The position numbers and the translations under genes are program-made. Below the pieces are notes generated by a model, which saw only the letters and a program-made list of their open reading frames with translations, was not told where the DNA came from and searched no databases. Shown in pieces: positions 11,001 through 19,934 of a DNA stretch of 64,000 nucleotides (the first letter of the stretch is position 1; the number at the start of each line of letters is the position of its first letter). The stretch comes from Stromatinia cepivora (taxonomy: Eukaryota; Ascomycota; Leotiomycetes; Helotiales; Sclerotiniaceae), in NCBI GenBank assembly GCA_014898415.1, contig RCTD01000005.1, positions 930,001-994,000 on the forward strand, given 5' to 3'.

Positions 11001-13265
11001 CGCTGCATCTGCAGAAGCATCGACTGGTTTGAGAATAGAAGAACCATTATTGAAACCGGACGCCTCAGCACTACCACGAATCTTGAATGAAGACCCAGCT
11101 TGGCTGTTAGATGGAGCAGCAAACTTTGAAAGGTTAGCATTCTTCCTGTCGTCAATTCTGGAGTTGGAAAAGTAACTTACAGATTGTTCCTTGGCCGCAC
11201 CGCCGAGCTGATGTTCTGCCGAGGGATTTGCCTTCCCAAAGCCTGCGAAAAGAGCACTTGGGGTCTTTGCTGGAGTCTTTTCCGTCGTATTGTCCATTGC
11301 ATTTTGCTCAGAGTGTTGTTGCCCGACGGGTTTGTTGAAAAGATCAAGAGTTTGCTTGTCCTTTGGCTCTTCTGCACATTTTGATCCAAACAAGTTATTG
11401 CTTTGGCCATTGCTCTGATTATTATGGTTGAAGAGATCTGCAGTTGATTCTGCCGGTTTGCTAAAGCCGGTGAAAGTTGATGCGGTAGTAGGTTTTGATG
11501 GTTTGGCGAATATATTTGACGTGCTTGAAGAAGCTGGAGTTGGGTCAGTAGGCTTAGAACCACCAAAAAGTGGATTGCCTGAAGCAGATGGCGTCGGCTC
11601 GACGGGCTTAAGACTGCTAAAAAATGAAGTGCTTGCAGCAGGAGTCGATTCGGCAGGCTTGAAACCACCAAAGAATGAAGTACTTGGAGCAGATGGAGTT
11701 GAATCGGCAGGCGTATTAAGGCCACCAAAAAGTGGGGCATTTATAGCAGGTGTAGTAGATCCGACAGGCTTAGCAGCACCAAAAAGTGGAGTGCTTGAAG
11801 CAGTGGCGGGAGGGAATGATGAATTGACATTGCCAAACAAATTTGTAGTGCTTGGTGCAGATGCAGTAGGGAATGAAGAAGCAGTGCTTCCAAACATATT
11901 CGTGGTGCTTGGAGCAGATGTGGTTGCGCGGAAGGACGAGGTGAAAACACTTGAGGAAGGTGGAGCAGACGCCGCCGCGGTGATGTTACCGAACATGCCG
12001 TGGGAGTTTGGAGGTGCAATATTGGTAGAATTGAGACCAGTAAAGCTCGTGTTGGCTTGGTTCCCAAAGGAGCCACCAAAGGAACCGCCAAAAGAGATAT
12101 TTTGCGCACCAAAAGAATTGTTGGTATTATTCTGTCCGAATGAGCTATTGGTATTGTTCTGTCCGAAAGAGGTACTTGAATCGTCCTGTACAAAATCAAA
12201 TGGGTTAGCACGATAGGCCCCTAGCAAAGGTGTGTTGCCAAAGATGGAGTTAGTTGCTGTTGTAACTGGTAGACCTTCAGGATAGCTGATATTGGCGGCT
12301 AATCCTAATTGACCTATTGGGTACTGAATTTGGGAACTTTGTGCTGGCGCTTGCCCAGCATCTGCGGGATATTCAACTTTGTAGTTTCCAAACATATTTG
12401 CGGTATCTTCGTCTGTGTGGAAGAACTGTTGGTCAAAGGTTGGATTGTCGAAATGATTAGTAGGGAAAGTTGAAGAAGAGAAATTGGAATTATCAAGAAC
12501 GAAAAAAGACGAAGGGTCGCAATTAAAATTACTTGCTTTTTTATTTTCAAGGGTGAGAGGATTTTGCGCTTTCGAAGATGAATTTGCGCCAAAACCCAGA
12601 GAATTTTCTGCCTGACCAGAATTCGTAGCACCAAAATTGAAAGCTGGAGTGCTATTGTTCATTGGGGTTTGTGATGAGGAACCGAAGGCAAATGTAGAAT
12701 TACTACTGTTGTTTGTTGCTTGTGAGGTAGGTGGAAAATTGAAGCCTCCGAAAATAGTATTTCCTGTTTGATTCTGCAATGTTGACGATCCAAATTGTAA
12801 TCCACCTCCATTTGGCTGCGTCGCGTTTGCTGCGCCGAACAGATTTGATGGTTGTTGATTATGGTGGTATGGGGAATGAGCAGCAAACAAGGCCTCTTCA
12901 TCCCCACCACCTGATCTGAATCCACTGGTGAACACCTTTTCCTTTCTCAAAGCTTCTTCACCTGTAGTATCTGCACGGGGGTCTTCATTGGTGGATGCAG
13001 CGAATGGATTGGATGTTGAGTTTCCAAATGAAGGAGTAAAAGTTGGTGTTCCAGATGGCGCTGCGAAGTTGAATGAACCAGGAGCAGATATACTTCCACC
13101 GAATAGACCGCCGCCACCTCCTCCACCAACGGCAGCATTATTATTAGGGTTGTTGTTTTGCACAGGCGCAAAGCCACCTTTCTGGTTATTCAACCTGCCT
13201 TTAGGTTTTGCTTTGATACTGCGGGCTGCCAGCTGAGCAGCATTTGCTTGTTTCGGTGAATCCAT
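8022..13265 (-). CDS. FG-repeat nucleoporin with C-terminal RanBD1 domain (Nup152/Nup2 type)
   Basis: One continuous frame of 1747 aa starting MDSPKQAN. The start at 13265 is the first ATG and has an acceptable context; the frame extends upstream only through non-ATG codons. Residues 1-760 are low-complexity Asn, Ser, Thr and Pro sequence with dozens of FG, GFG and LFG motifs, the hallmark of pore-lining nucleoporins that bind transport receptors. A compact conserved-looking block (FKALWRIASVQRAMAAYFHH) lies near 845. A run of about 16-residue units built on KKRKPE (about 985-1060) gives several nuclear localisation-like clusters. More FG and KPPTF repeats and acidic stretches follow. The last 130 or so residues, from EKVHAQVNLLESNPGEENED on, form a Ran-binding domain ending in a leucine-rich helix. 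Size and layout match the filamentous-fungal Nup152/Nup2 class on the nuclear basket or inner face. Whether it is truly intronless is open, because a spliceable in-frame segment lies at 11124-11180. Confidence 0.9.
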   Translation of the reverse strand: MDSPKQANAAQLAARSIKAKPKGRLNNQKGGFAPVQNNNPNNNAAVGGGGGGGLFGGSISAPGSFNFAAPSGTPTFTPSFGNSTSNPFAASTNEDPRADTTGEEALRKEKVFTSGFRSGGGDEEALFAAHSPYHHNQQPSNLFGAANATQPNGGGLQFGSSTLQNQTGNTIFGGFNFPPTSQATNNSSNSTFAFGSSSQTPMNNSTPAFNFGATNSGQAENSLGFGANSSSKAQNPLTLENKKASNFNCDPSSFFVLDNSNFSSSTFPTNHFDNPTFDQQFFHTDEDTANMFGNYKVEYPADAGQAPAQSSQIQYPIGQLGLAANISYPEGLPVTTATNSIFGNTPLLGAYRANPFDFVQDDSSTSFGQNNTNSSFGQNNTNNSFGAQNISFGGSFGGSFGNQANTSFTGLNSTNIAPPNSHGMFGNITAAASAPPSSSVFTSSFRATTSAPSTTNMFGSTASSFPTASAPSTTNLFGNVNSSFPPATASSTPLFGAAKPVGSTTPAINAPLFGGLNTPADSTPSAPSTSFFGGFKPAESTPAASTSFFSSLKPVEPTPSASGNPLFGGSKPTDPTPASSSTSNIFAKPSKPTTASTFTGFSKPAESTADLFNHNNQSNGQSNNLFGSKCAEEPKDKQTLDLFNKPVGQQHSEQNAMDNTTEKTPAKTPSALFAGFGKANPSAEHQLGGAAKEQSVSYFSNSRIDDRKNANLSKFAAPSNSQAGSSFKIRGSAEASGFNNGSSILKPVDASADAAHPLSSNALGFPSQTQGTQALNGSPNNSSVSDSLALCAPANASSQHPPLDNQALAPGRLSDFEFQVSEPTDLEMERNMPLNFDTVQRNEFKALWRIASVQRAMAAYFHHLPPGADPSRGLAWMEAKKKEILAEHKIDYISNKRCRAQAGLENDENQENMSPQKRIRQDKERPHRVPSPEKRSRSTRSPDKRPRATNESESELNGNSVLKAPKLQPGRSSSRSKSPSRSAASEPTPNKKRKNETQLESGDGESGGNKKRKPEQTNHNEEVESVSSKKGRPEQPTQNEVAESGSSKKRKPELYLTQNDPEGIEDGKNSNKRTVNGSSSSTSNMFKNILDSPEKSTRSASPERKTRALPGAAKEAVSAPAEAPIANPFGNLAGASPIKSNTATTSTTPSKPPAFKFTPTSTTPTTSPTKPPIFTGTSGIKPPTFSGAPTGGIKPPTFSSAPTGGIKPPTFAGAPTGGVKPPTFGSGPVNFMAQFGQKAAESAEDNEKLLMQKAKDDDFDSEDDDEAEWEANYKKKRAAELKELEELAKSKAPNFLVKSTATAKSTEAKETAKPAATNIFAPVATTTSTPLFGQAKPTTGAAESIFSSANASRTSTPNLFSGTGSVLGGAAKTSSFAGNPFAHLSDADSNNQNDGDDESFDDGSDGESEKKDPSYKPNTSNGTGSAPSTPVDESGSSIASKKAVTEPPKLNLFGSTASSGATTPTPGAGGSLLSRMTRDPVPEENENSAPKPTTNMFGSSFGATSGTPADKTWKPDTPIKFGSAAPSAPTFNFTASTPTKPVNNSLGGLFGNSGASTPALSNGPTTITGFQFGGPPSATSSLFPSVAASADTSRATSPGATTDGATDADDNDPEKVHAQVNLLESNPGEENEDVIHSVRTRALKFSPREEGDEKSPWDTKGVGPLKVLRHKGTKATRIVLRSDPSGSIILNKSLLSQVKYEASGKTIKLMTVGDDGKGLQTWVLQLKGNELAEELAKCLEDNKVNNN
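9601..9750 (-). repeat. 39-bp coding tandem repeat in the nucleoporin (KPPTF units)
   Basis: Three near-identical 39-bp units (9601-9639, 9640-9678, 9679-9717) and a shortened fourth encode 13-residue repeats of the type GGIKPPTFSSAPT. The low divergence between units suggests recent expansion or gene-conversion-like homogenisation. Because 39 is a multiple of three, copy-number changes keep the frame, so this spot is likely to vary in length between strains. Confidence 0.85.
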
Positions 13266-14111
13266 CGCGATGGTACGGCTGATGTGTTTGAATGACGCGA
13301 CTCGGTGGCCGACAGGACGGAGAACCAATAATTACAATGATTGTCGCGTCCTCTCGGATGAAGTCGATGAATCTTGATCACTAGGGAAACAAGATTATGG
13401 AAATGGATGTCATAACAATGCGCGCAAATTCGAGATGAAGACAGTCGAAATCAAAACGGTATTTAGGGATGTTGCATGCGAAAAGTATGGAGTCAACCGC
13501 AAAGACTTGAAGTAATTTGTCTAAGTTTTTGATATTGCTCGAATCTAATATCGAGAAGAATTGGTTTATGGTTGAGATTTTATTGTAATAATCGAAATGT
13601 TTGTTGGGAGTCAATAAGTAAATAAATTTAGTGAAAGTGGTTGAGGGTACGGCGCGAGAAATCTTTCAAATCCTGAGGCATCAGGCAGGCATCAACAAAA
13701 CAAAGTCACGCGACAGTCAATAACCGGGATCCAATGACACGTACGATACCTCAATAGACAACCCTTTAAGGCAATGGAAACATGCAAATGAGTATGGACA
13801 ACCGTTATGATCGGCTGCATCATTGAGGATCCAATGATAGTAGGAGGTACGAACATTTGTCTAAACAGTTGTGCTCATGCATATAGTGGAGATGACCTGA
13901 CGAATGAATTAGTAGTTATCTCCTTCCTGTGTGTCACGCGCAAGAAGAAACATCAATCTTGTGCCGAACAGGCCTTTGTGCATAGGGCGATGAAGATGTT
14001 ACTTGAGGATATTGTAAAATGAAGTTGATGAAACGGCTCAGGATTGTTATCCCTTCAGCGAGACTTGGCACAGCAAAACTAGTTGAGGTTCTGTTGTCTT
14101 TCTGGTATATT
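13266..14111. other. Intergenic, 5' flank of the nucleoporin gene
   Basis: This holds the nucleoporin promoter and 5' UTR on the minus strand. No frame with coding character was found; the 216-nt frame at 13807-14022 looks random. I see no repeat or RNA gene. Confidence 0.5.
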
Positions 14112-15340
14112 TTATCCTTTTGCGTGCATGCTGTATTTGCTTAAATGCTTTCCATGTTTTATGACATTTTCATTCTGGTGCTTTTCATTTTCACTACGAT
14201 TTTCTTCCGGGTATCTTTCAACCTTTTGAGTGCTTTCATCGATCTGCTTTACTCCATTCACTGTCACAATATTGGCCGTCAGCATCCCTGCAACCTGGAA
14301 GAGAGCAGCAGCCTCAAGAATACCATTGTGGTTTTGTTGCATTTCGTTTTGAACACCACGATCGTTCTCCGTGATTTTCACAATTGTGAATACTGTCGTT
14401 CTGGTTTTCACGGATTTGAATGATGATGTCGTTTTCTTTTTCATAATTTTGAAGACAGGTGTCTTTCTGGTGCTTGGGAAAGCTGGCCTCGTGGTAGCGT
14501 CGAATTTTCGACACAGACGACGTATGAGGCATATAACAGAATCCCAATCACTGGTAAGATACTTTCCAACAACTTCTTCCATGTACCAATCTATTTGATA
14601 GTGAAACATGGCAACAACCATAATTTCTCATAGTATATCTCTTCCAAGGCCATCCTTCTGTGAGAGACTGTTAATCATGATCCAGATTAAAGGGATATAT
14701 TCCAGGTATTTATTTTCCGCCATGCTTTTTCGCGCGAAGATCTCAAGTCTCAATCTCCGTAGCTTTGGAAGGAGACGATAACTCTCGACAGGCGAGGCTT
14801 CTATTCTCCAAGCGGGTTCGTTAGCAAAATACCGGAACACGAGAATAGAAACCGAAAATTTTTGTCATGCCTTATTGTTAGGTGTAGAGTGGGAATGAAT
14901 ATTTTGACTCTACTGAGACTTTGCTTTACACTGGTTCAAGGCAACCAAGCAATAATTGAGTGTGATGATTTGAGGGCCATATGTGACCTCTAAACCCACA
15001 AGCATTGCATCTCCATCTAATTTTGACGTTGATAGCAAAGACTTTCGGCCTATGTCAATTGCTAATTTGACGTGAATTGCGACCACTGTTGGCACGGGCA
15101 CATATGGCCTCAGGGTTAAAAGCCCATAAGCAGTTTCTTCACTGGCAGGCGAGTTCTTTCCACCCCATGCGCCAAATCCTTTTTGACCCTTAAGACTTCG
15201 AGAAAGTGTCAATATAACAATATCCAACAACTCCCTAGCGCAAAATAATCCTGGTGACAAACTTTAGTGGCTACAACTCCGCACTGTTGACCTTGCAAAC
15301 ACCTTTTCGATTCTTTCTTGCATAATCAGGGCTCTGGCAA
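14112..15340 (-). pseudogene. Relic of a fungal diterpene synthase (copalyl diphosphate/kaurene synthase-like)
   Basis: A single reading frame on the minus strand carries family landmarks in the right order but is cut by four in-frame stops: TAA 15264-15266, TAG 14910-14912, TGA 14865-14867 and TGA 14628-14630. The W-G...EETAYGLLTL block (about 15180-15115) matches the end of the beta domain of fungal bifunctional diterpene synthases. KYLEYIPLIW (about 14705) matches the start of the alpha domain. MVVAMFHYQIDWYMEEVVG (14621-14565) falls where the class I DExxE-like motif is expected, here D-W-Y-M-E. SVICLIRRLCRKF follows as in the family. The N-terminal half with the class II DxDD site is missing, and sequence after about 14480 degrades. 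TAG and both TGAs could each arise by one C-to-T change from CAG or CGA. It is certainly not functional. The family call rests on remembered motif patterns, not a search. Confidence 0.6.
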
Positions 15341-16442
15341 GAACATTTAAATATTCCTATTTCCAGAAGAGCATTATAGGAACAAGGTACCGCCACACCT
15401 ACGAATAAATCAATGAATTATTAAGAATCTGTCAACATGGCGAGTCTCGACCTTTCAGGGAGACTATTGGTTTCTACATGTCTCGCTGTGTACTCAAGTA
15501 TCCAGCTGGAGGTGGTAAATGCCCCTTGCCTCTGGCTCTCTACGGTTAAGGTGCTGTAGATCTTGCTAGTACTGGTTCTTTACAGTAAATGCTCGATTAA
15601 GCTTTTGGGCCGCAATGCCCGGCCCGCCAAGGCCTACCAACGTCCGCCAAGATCTGTAGATCTTTATACTCTTTGTAAGTATAGTGTTTTCGATGTTTAT
15701 CAGGGGTTCTGATTCCCAACCCGATTTATAACAACAAATAAATGGATCTAGCAGGATTTCCTCAACATCGGAATTGCTTTGAGTTTGAAAGTTCCTTGAT
15801 TCTTATTGTACACTTTTGTCATATCAGTGAAAATTAATACGCGGATTAGACACGTAAATTGATCGTGACTTTTCTTCCGAATGGTTGTACCATCTTGGGT
15901 TTTTCATAGTATCCTAACAAGACTTTTGCTACATAGAATATCACGAGTTTCTCTTTGTTTGACACCGATACATTACTATGGATATTTACATTACTTAACC
16001 TTGATTCACGAAAGAGAAGAATAATGTTCTGGGCCTTTCAGAATTTCTTATCTTTTTCCTTTCTCTTTTGGATATTTTTGTGGGGCTTCAGGCCGTTTAG
16101 TGAATGTTATTTAGTGGGCTGGATTCACATTACGTAGATTGGTATTTTATGAATGACTAAACTCCCGGGTTTTGCTCTAATTTATCTAGGAAAGGGTGCC
16201 TTGGGGACCCCTGCCACACAGAAGATCATCAAAATTTGCTTGGTAGATTTTCTTGTTATCCCATCGGTAAATTCCCACTAAATAGCATTTAGTCAACGGG
16301 AGGAGAGTAGGATAGCGGCACAGTATGCCAACAGTTGGGGAATTAGTTGTTGATGGCCGCGTGTTGCGTGCTGTGACTATTAAAAGGGTCTTGGCAACCC
16401 CGTTGACTCTGTTAAGAACTACCGAAACACTTGACTTCCTTT
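15341..16442. other. Gene-free interval between terpene synthase and MFS relics
   Basis: I looked for the missing N-terminal half of the terpene synthase on the minus strand and did not find recognisable blocks. A short G+C-rich patch (about 15606-15652) stands out from its surroundings. A small inverted repeat at 16103-16289 is listed separately. Otherwise nothing. Confidence 0.45.
16103..16289. repeat. Short inverted repeat, 16-bp arms
   Basis: AATGTTATTTAGTGGG at 16103-16118 recurs as the reverse complement at 16274-16289 with one mismatch, 187 bp end to end. It could be a tiny decayed foldback element in the promoter of the dead MFS gene, or a regulatory palindrome pair. No clear target duplication is visible. 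Confidence 0.3.
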
Positions 16443-18200
16443 ATGCCACCCAATTACGCTGACGACTCGCTACAACAAGCAAGGATGGAGAAACCACTCA
16501 ATGAAACTGCAGATGGCGCACCCGATAACCGACCTGCGTCGCTTAACGAAAATGTTGTTGCGCAAGAGCCGGAAAATATTCAAACTGTCGGCCACCGTCC
16601 AGTCGAGTCCAATTCTAACGGATGAGAGCGGTCCGCAATATGTAACCGGAATTCGATTAGCTGCAATCACATCAGCAGTAACACTGACTGCTTTTCTCAT
16701 AACGCTCGACACGTCCATAATATCCACGGTAAATGAATTCCGATATCCAAAGCTCCTGTAATGCTGACTTTTTTGAAAGGCAATTCCTAAGATTACAAGC
16801 GAGTTTCATTCTCTTCAGGATGTTGGGTGGTATGGAAGCGCTTATTTGTTGACCAGGTGACTCAGTCTCGTAGAACGTCAACTGTCCCCCTACTAACATT
16901 TGACTGGCTCTGCTCTTCAACCCATAACGGGCAAGTTGTATGCTCATTTCAGTTTGAAAGTCAGTTGTTGCTGCGAGTCCTGAACCTTTCCCGATTAGGA
17001 GGTTAACAACACTGCAGTACACCTACATAGCCTTTCTTGCCCTCTTTGAATTCGGATCCTTAATATGCGGTCTTGCCACTTCCTCCAGCATGTTGATAGT
17101 AGGGAGAGCTATTGCCGCCATGGGCAGTGCCGGAGTTGGGAATGGTGCGCTTACAATAGTCTCCGCCTCTGCGCATCTTGAGAAAAGAGCTTGTATGTTC
17201 CGGCACGCATCCAGCTCCACTCGATCCCTACTAATCGTTCAAACCGCAGTGTACTTTAGTATTACAGGATCAAGTCTGTTTATTTACACCCTCACTAGCT
17301 GCGACTCTAATTCTTGCAGTTGGTTAATTGGTGTTGTACTGGGTCCGCTGATTGGCGGCGTATTTACAGAATATACAACCTGGAGATGGTGTAACCTTTG
17401 CATCCCTGGAAAGACCGTTGACAATGGCTAAGCTCAAAACTAGGTTTCTATCTCAACCTTCCAATCGGCGGAATAGCAATAGCTGCTTTACTTTGGGTAA
17501 CCGTGCCCAATATTCGGGTTCAGAAGCCTAAGCGCACGACTTTCACCTCTCTCTTCCATGAACTCGACCTCGCAGGCTATCTGCTTTTCGCTCCAACCAT
17601 GACAATGTTCCTTCTGGCTCTCGAATGGGGAGACTCAACGTATCCTTAGGGCAGTGCCACAATCATTGGTCTCTTCTGCGGATCCGCTACTAATCTGGCT
17701 CTTTTCTTGTCATGGGAGTACAAAAAAGGAGACTCTGCGATGATTCCCTTTCAAATGGTCAAAAAACGTGTGGTTTATTCGGCTGCGTTTAATATTTTCT
17801 TCCTCTTTGCAAACAATGTAATAACACCTTACTACCTTGCTATATACTTCCAAGGTGTGCGAGACAAGACACCTACACTAAGTGGCGTGTATATGCTGCC
17901 AGGAATTTTGGGTCAGATGGTCTGTGGTATTCTAGCTGGCCTAGCAGATATGTCCACTCCCTATTATTCCAGACGGTGCTAATGCTACAAAAGTCACTCG
18001 AATCGGTTACTATTTGCCGTGGTCAGTCTTTAGTTCAGGCTTAGCAGCTGTTGGATCCGGGTTGATCAGCAGATTCACACAGCAAACAAAAACCGGTATT
18101 TGGATCGGCGATCAAATAATCGGCGGAGTAGAACGAGGTCTGGCATTACAAAATGGTAGGTACCTGCATGCTTCCAAAGAAGGGGATAGAGCTTAAAGCA
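16443..18200 (+). pseudogene. Dead MFS drug/toxin efflux transporter (DHA14-like)
   Basis: The ATG at 16443 opens a hydrophilic N-terminus, followed by transmembrane segments typical of 14-TM MFS exporters: AFLITLDTSIIST, DVGWYGSAYLLT, GRAIAAMGSAGVGNGALTI, VVLGPLIGGVFTEYTTWRW, then YYLAIYFQGV and GYYLPWSVFSSG. Several short introns still have GT-AG ends, for example the one joining IIST to AIPKITSEF. Damage is clear. An extra A near 16617 shifts the frame before the first membrane segment. An acceptor near 16910 is lost. TAG at 17647-17649 replaces an expected Trp in YPWGS. A further frameshift lies at about 17960-17990. The last membrane segments are missing. The Fot1-like element is inserted 80 bp downstream. 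Such transporters often export fungal secondary metabolites, which fits the adjacent terpene synthase relic. Confidence 0.85.
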
Positions 18201-18279
18201 TCGGGGTTTAGCTGTTCGAGTTCTTGTATATAAAATAGAGATACAAGGCTACTAGCATTAAGGCGAATCACTACCACTA

Positions 18280-19095
18280 AGTCAACCACCCTAGTTTCCG
18301 GCCACCCCTACTTTCCGGCCATCATTCACACCAAAAATCATCATTTTTTGCATTTTTAATTTTCTTATTTATGAATATAATTAAATGAAATTTTGATTAA
18401 AAGTTTATTATCTAAATTCAAATCAATTCTGTAAATTTCAGATTTTTCGCAATTTTTTTCGTCAAGATATTAAAGGTTGAATTTTCGAATTTTGATTTGT
18501 ATATGATTTATATACAAATTAAAAAAACATCAAAATCTTGAATAATTTTTCAACAAAAATAATTAAAAATAAATTATAAATTTTAATGAAATCCTGAAAT
18601 TATATTATATAAAATGAATCTAATTTCGAAAAATCTTTATTTATAAATAATGTTTTATTACTAATTGAAAAATTATCTATATAAAATTTTGTATGAAATA
18701 AAATATAAATATCAATAAAAGATTATCTATAAATTATTATATATAATAATTCGATTCATTTTATAAAATATGATTCAAAGATTTCCAAAAAATTAATAGT
18801 TTATTTTTAATTATTTTTGTTGAAAAGTTATTCAAGATTTTGATGTTTTTTTAATTTGTATGTAAATCATATATAAATCAAAAATCAAAAATTCAATCTT
18901 TAATATTTCTATCAAAAAAAAACTTAAAATTATAAAATTTCAAGAATGATTCAATATTTATATAAAGAGTCTATATTCAAAATTTGAATCAATTATGTTT
19001 ATTATTTAAAAAGTTATTTATAGGTAAAAATCGTGGTTTTTGGTGTAAAATGGTGGCCGGAAAGTAGGGGTGGCCGGAAACTAGGGTGGTTGACT
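18280..19095. mobile_element. 816-bp palindromic Fot1/pogo-like foldback element (MITE)
   Basis: The element begins AGTCAACCACCCTAGTTTCC at 18280 and ends with the reverse complement at 19095. The outer 42 bp are identical, and TA dinucleotides flank it (18278-18279, 19096-19097). A TA target and an AGTCA-type terminus match Fot1/pogo (Tc1/mariner superfamily) elements of fungi. Inward, the arms keep pairing: sequence at about 18470-18580 is the reverse complement of about 18820-18915, so nearly the whole element is one hairpin with arms of roughly 400 bp. Differences between arms are mostly C/T or G/A transitions, and the interior is very A+T-rich, as expected for RIP. There is no transposase frame, so it is non-autonomous or decayed. 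A second decayed copy lies at about 59405-60345. Confidence 0.85.
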
Positions 19096-19331
19096 TAATG
19101 TCTTACGAGGAGAGGGAACTTTGTGGAAATAGAATAGATATTTGAGCAACAACTTCGTTTATTTAGAATAGCCCAATTTATAGCGGCTGGATAAAAACCA
19201 TCCGCTATCTGTGCGGCTTTCCACGCATGAATAGGCTACTTTTATTTTAAAAATGACAAAGAAAAAAAAGTTTAAGATTGTTATACATATAAAAATAATT
19301 CGTGGTGGGCATCATAAGATTAGTGTTGCTA

Positions 19332-19647
19332 ACTCATTCACCCATCCGACAACACTGCAACTCTATGCACAGCCATTTCTGTGTCACAATCAATTGGTAT
19401 TATCATCGCCGGCCCGGTCTTTTCTAAGCTGCATGGAGCAGGTATGCACATAGGCCTGGAGTGGTCAGGCCTTCCGTTCGTTGTCGCTGGGTCACTTTTT
19501 GCCTTTGTTCTGGTTCCAGTTTTGTTTTTGGAGGCGCCAATATATATACAAGCCCGGAATCACAAGAGATGTAGGAATCACAGGGTAGTGAATGAGAAGC
19601 TATTCACTAATCGATACCACCTCTATAAGACCTACAGAATTATATAA
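19332..19647 (+). pseudogene. C-terminal fragment of a second MFS transporter
   Basis: The reading frame from about 19332 gives a typical MFS tail: a membrane segment around SVSQSIGIIIAGPVFSKL, a basic loop, then LPFVVAGSLFAFVLVPVLFL. It ends in hydrophilic sequence and a TAA. The pattern resembles the last two membrane segments of 12-TM (DHA1) exporters more than the end of the DHA14 gene upstream. It is therefore probably a separate gene that lost its 5' part; the same-gene alternative cannot be excluded. No start codon or upstream exon was found between it and the foldback element. Confidence 0.55.
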
Positions 19648-19934
19648 TGAGCGTATTATAGAAAAGGGATTATACTTGTATGTAGACTTGAAAGGAACTC
19701 TATGGGGTGACGGTTATACAAAGGCCGTCGCTTAGGAAGGTTGCATGTGCATTAAGAGCACGTGTAGTCATCAACAGTTATTTAGTATATCACCGTTGTA
19801 ATAGATGGCACGTTACCTTTCTCAATTACTATAATTGAGACCTGATTACTTTTCTGAAACTCTTTCTTCTAAGTCTACTCTCACAATTGCCATCTTTAAA
19901 AATCCTTCTATTCCACCATATTATCAAATCGAAC

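Noticed and set aside
13807..14022. 71-codon plus-strand frame
   Set aside because: No splice partners, random composition, lies in the nucleoporin 5' flank.
14145..14598. Plus-strand frames over the terpene synthase relic
   Set aside because: Antisense shadows; the minus strand carries the recognisable motifs.
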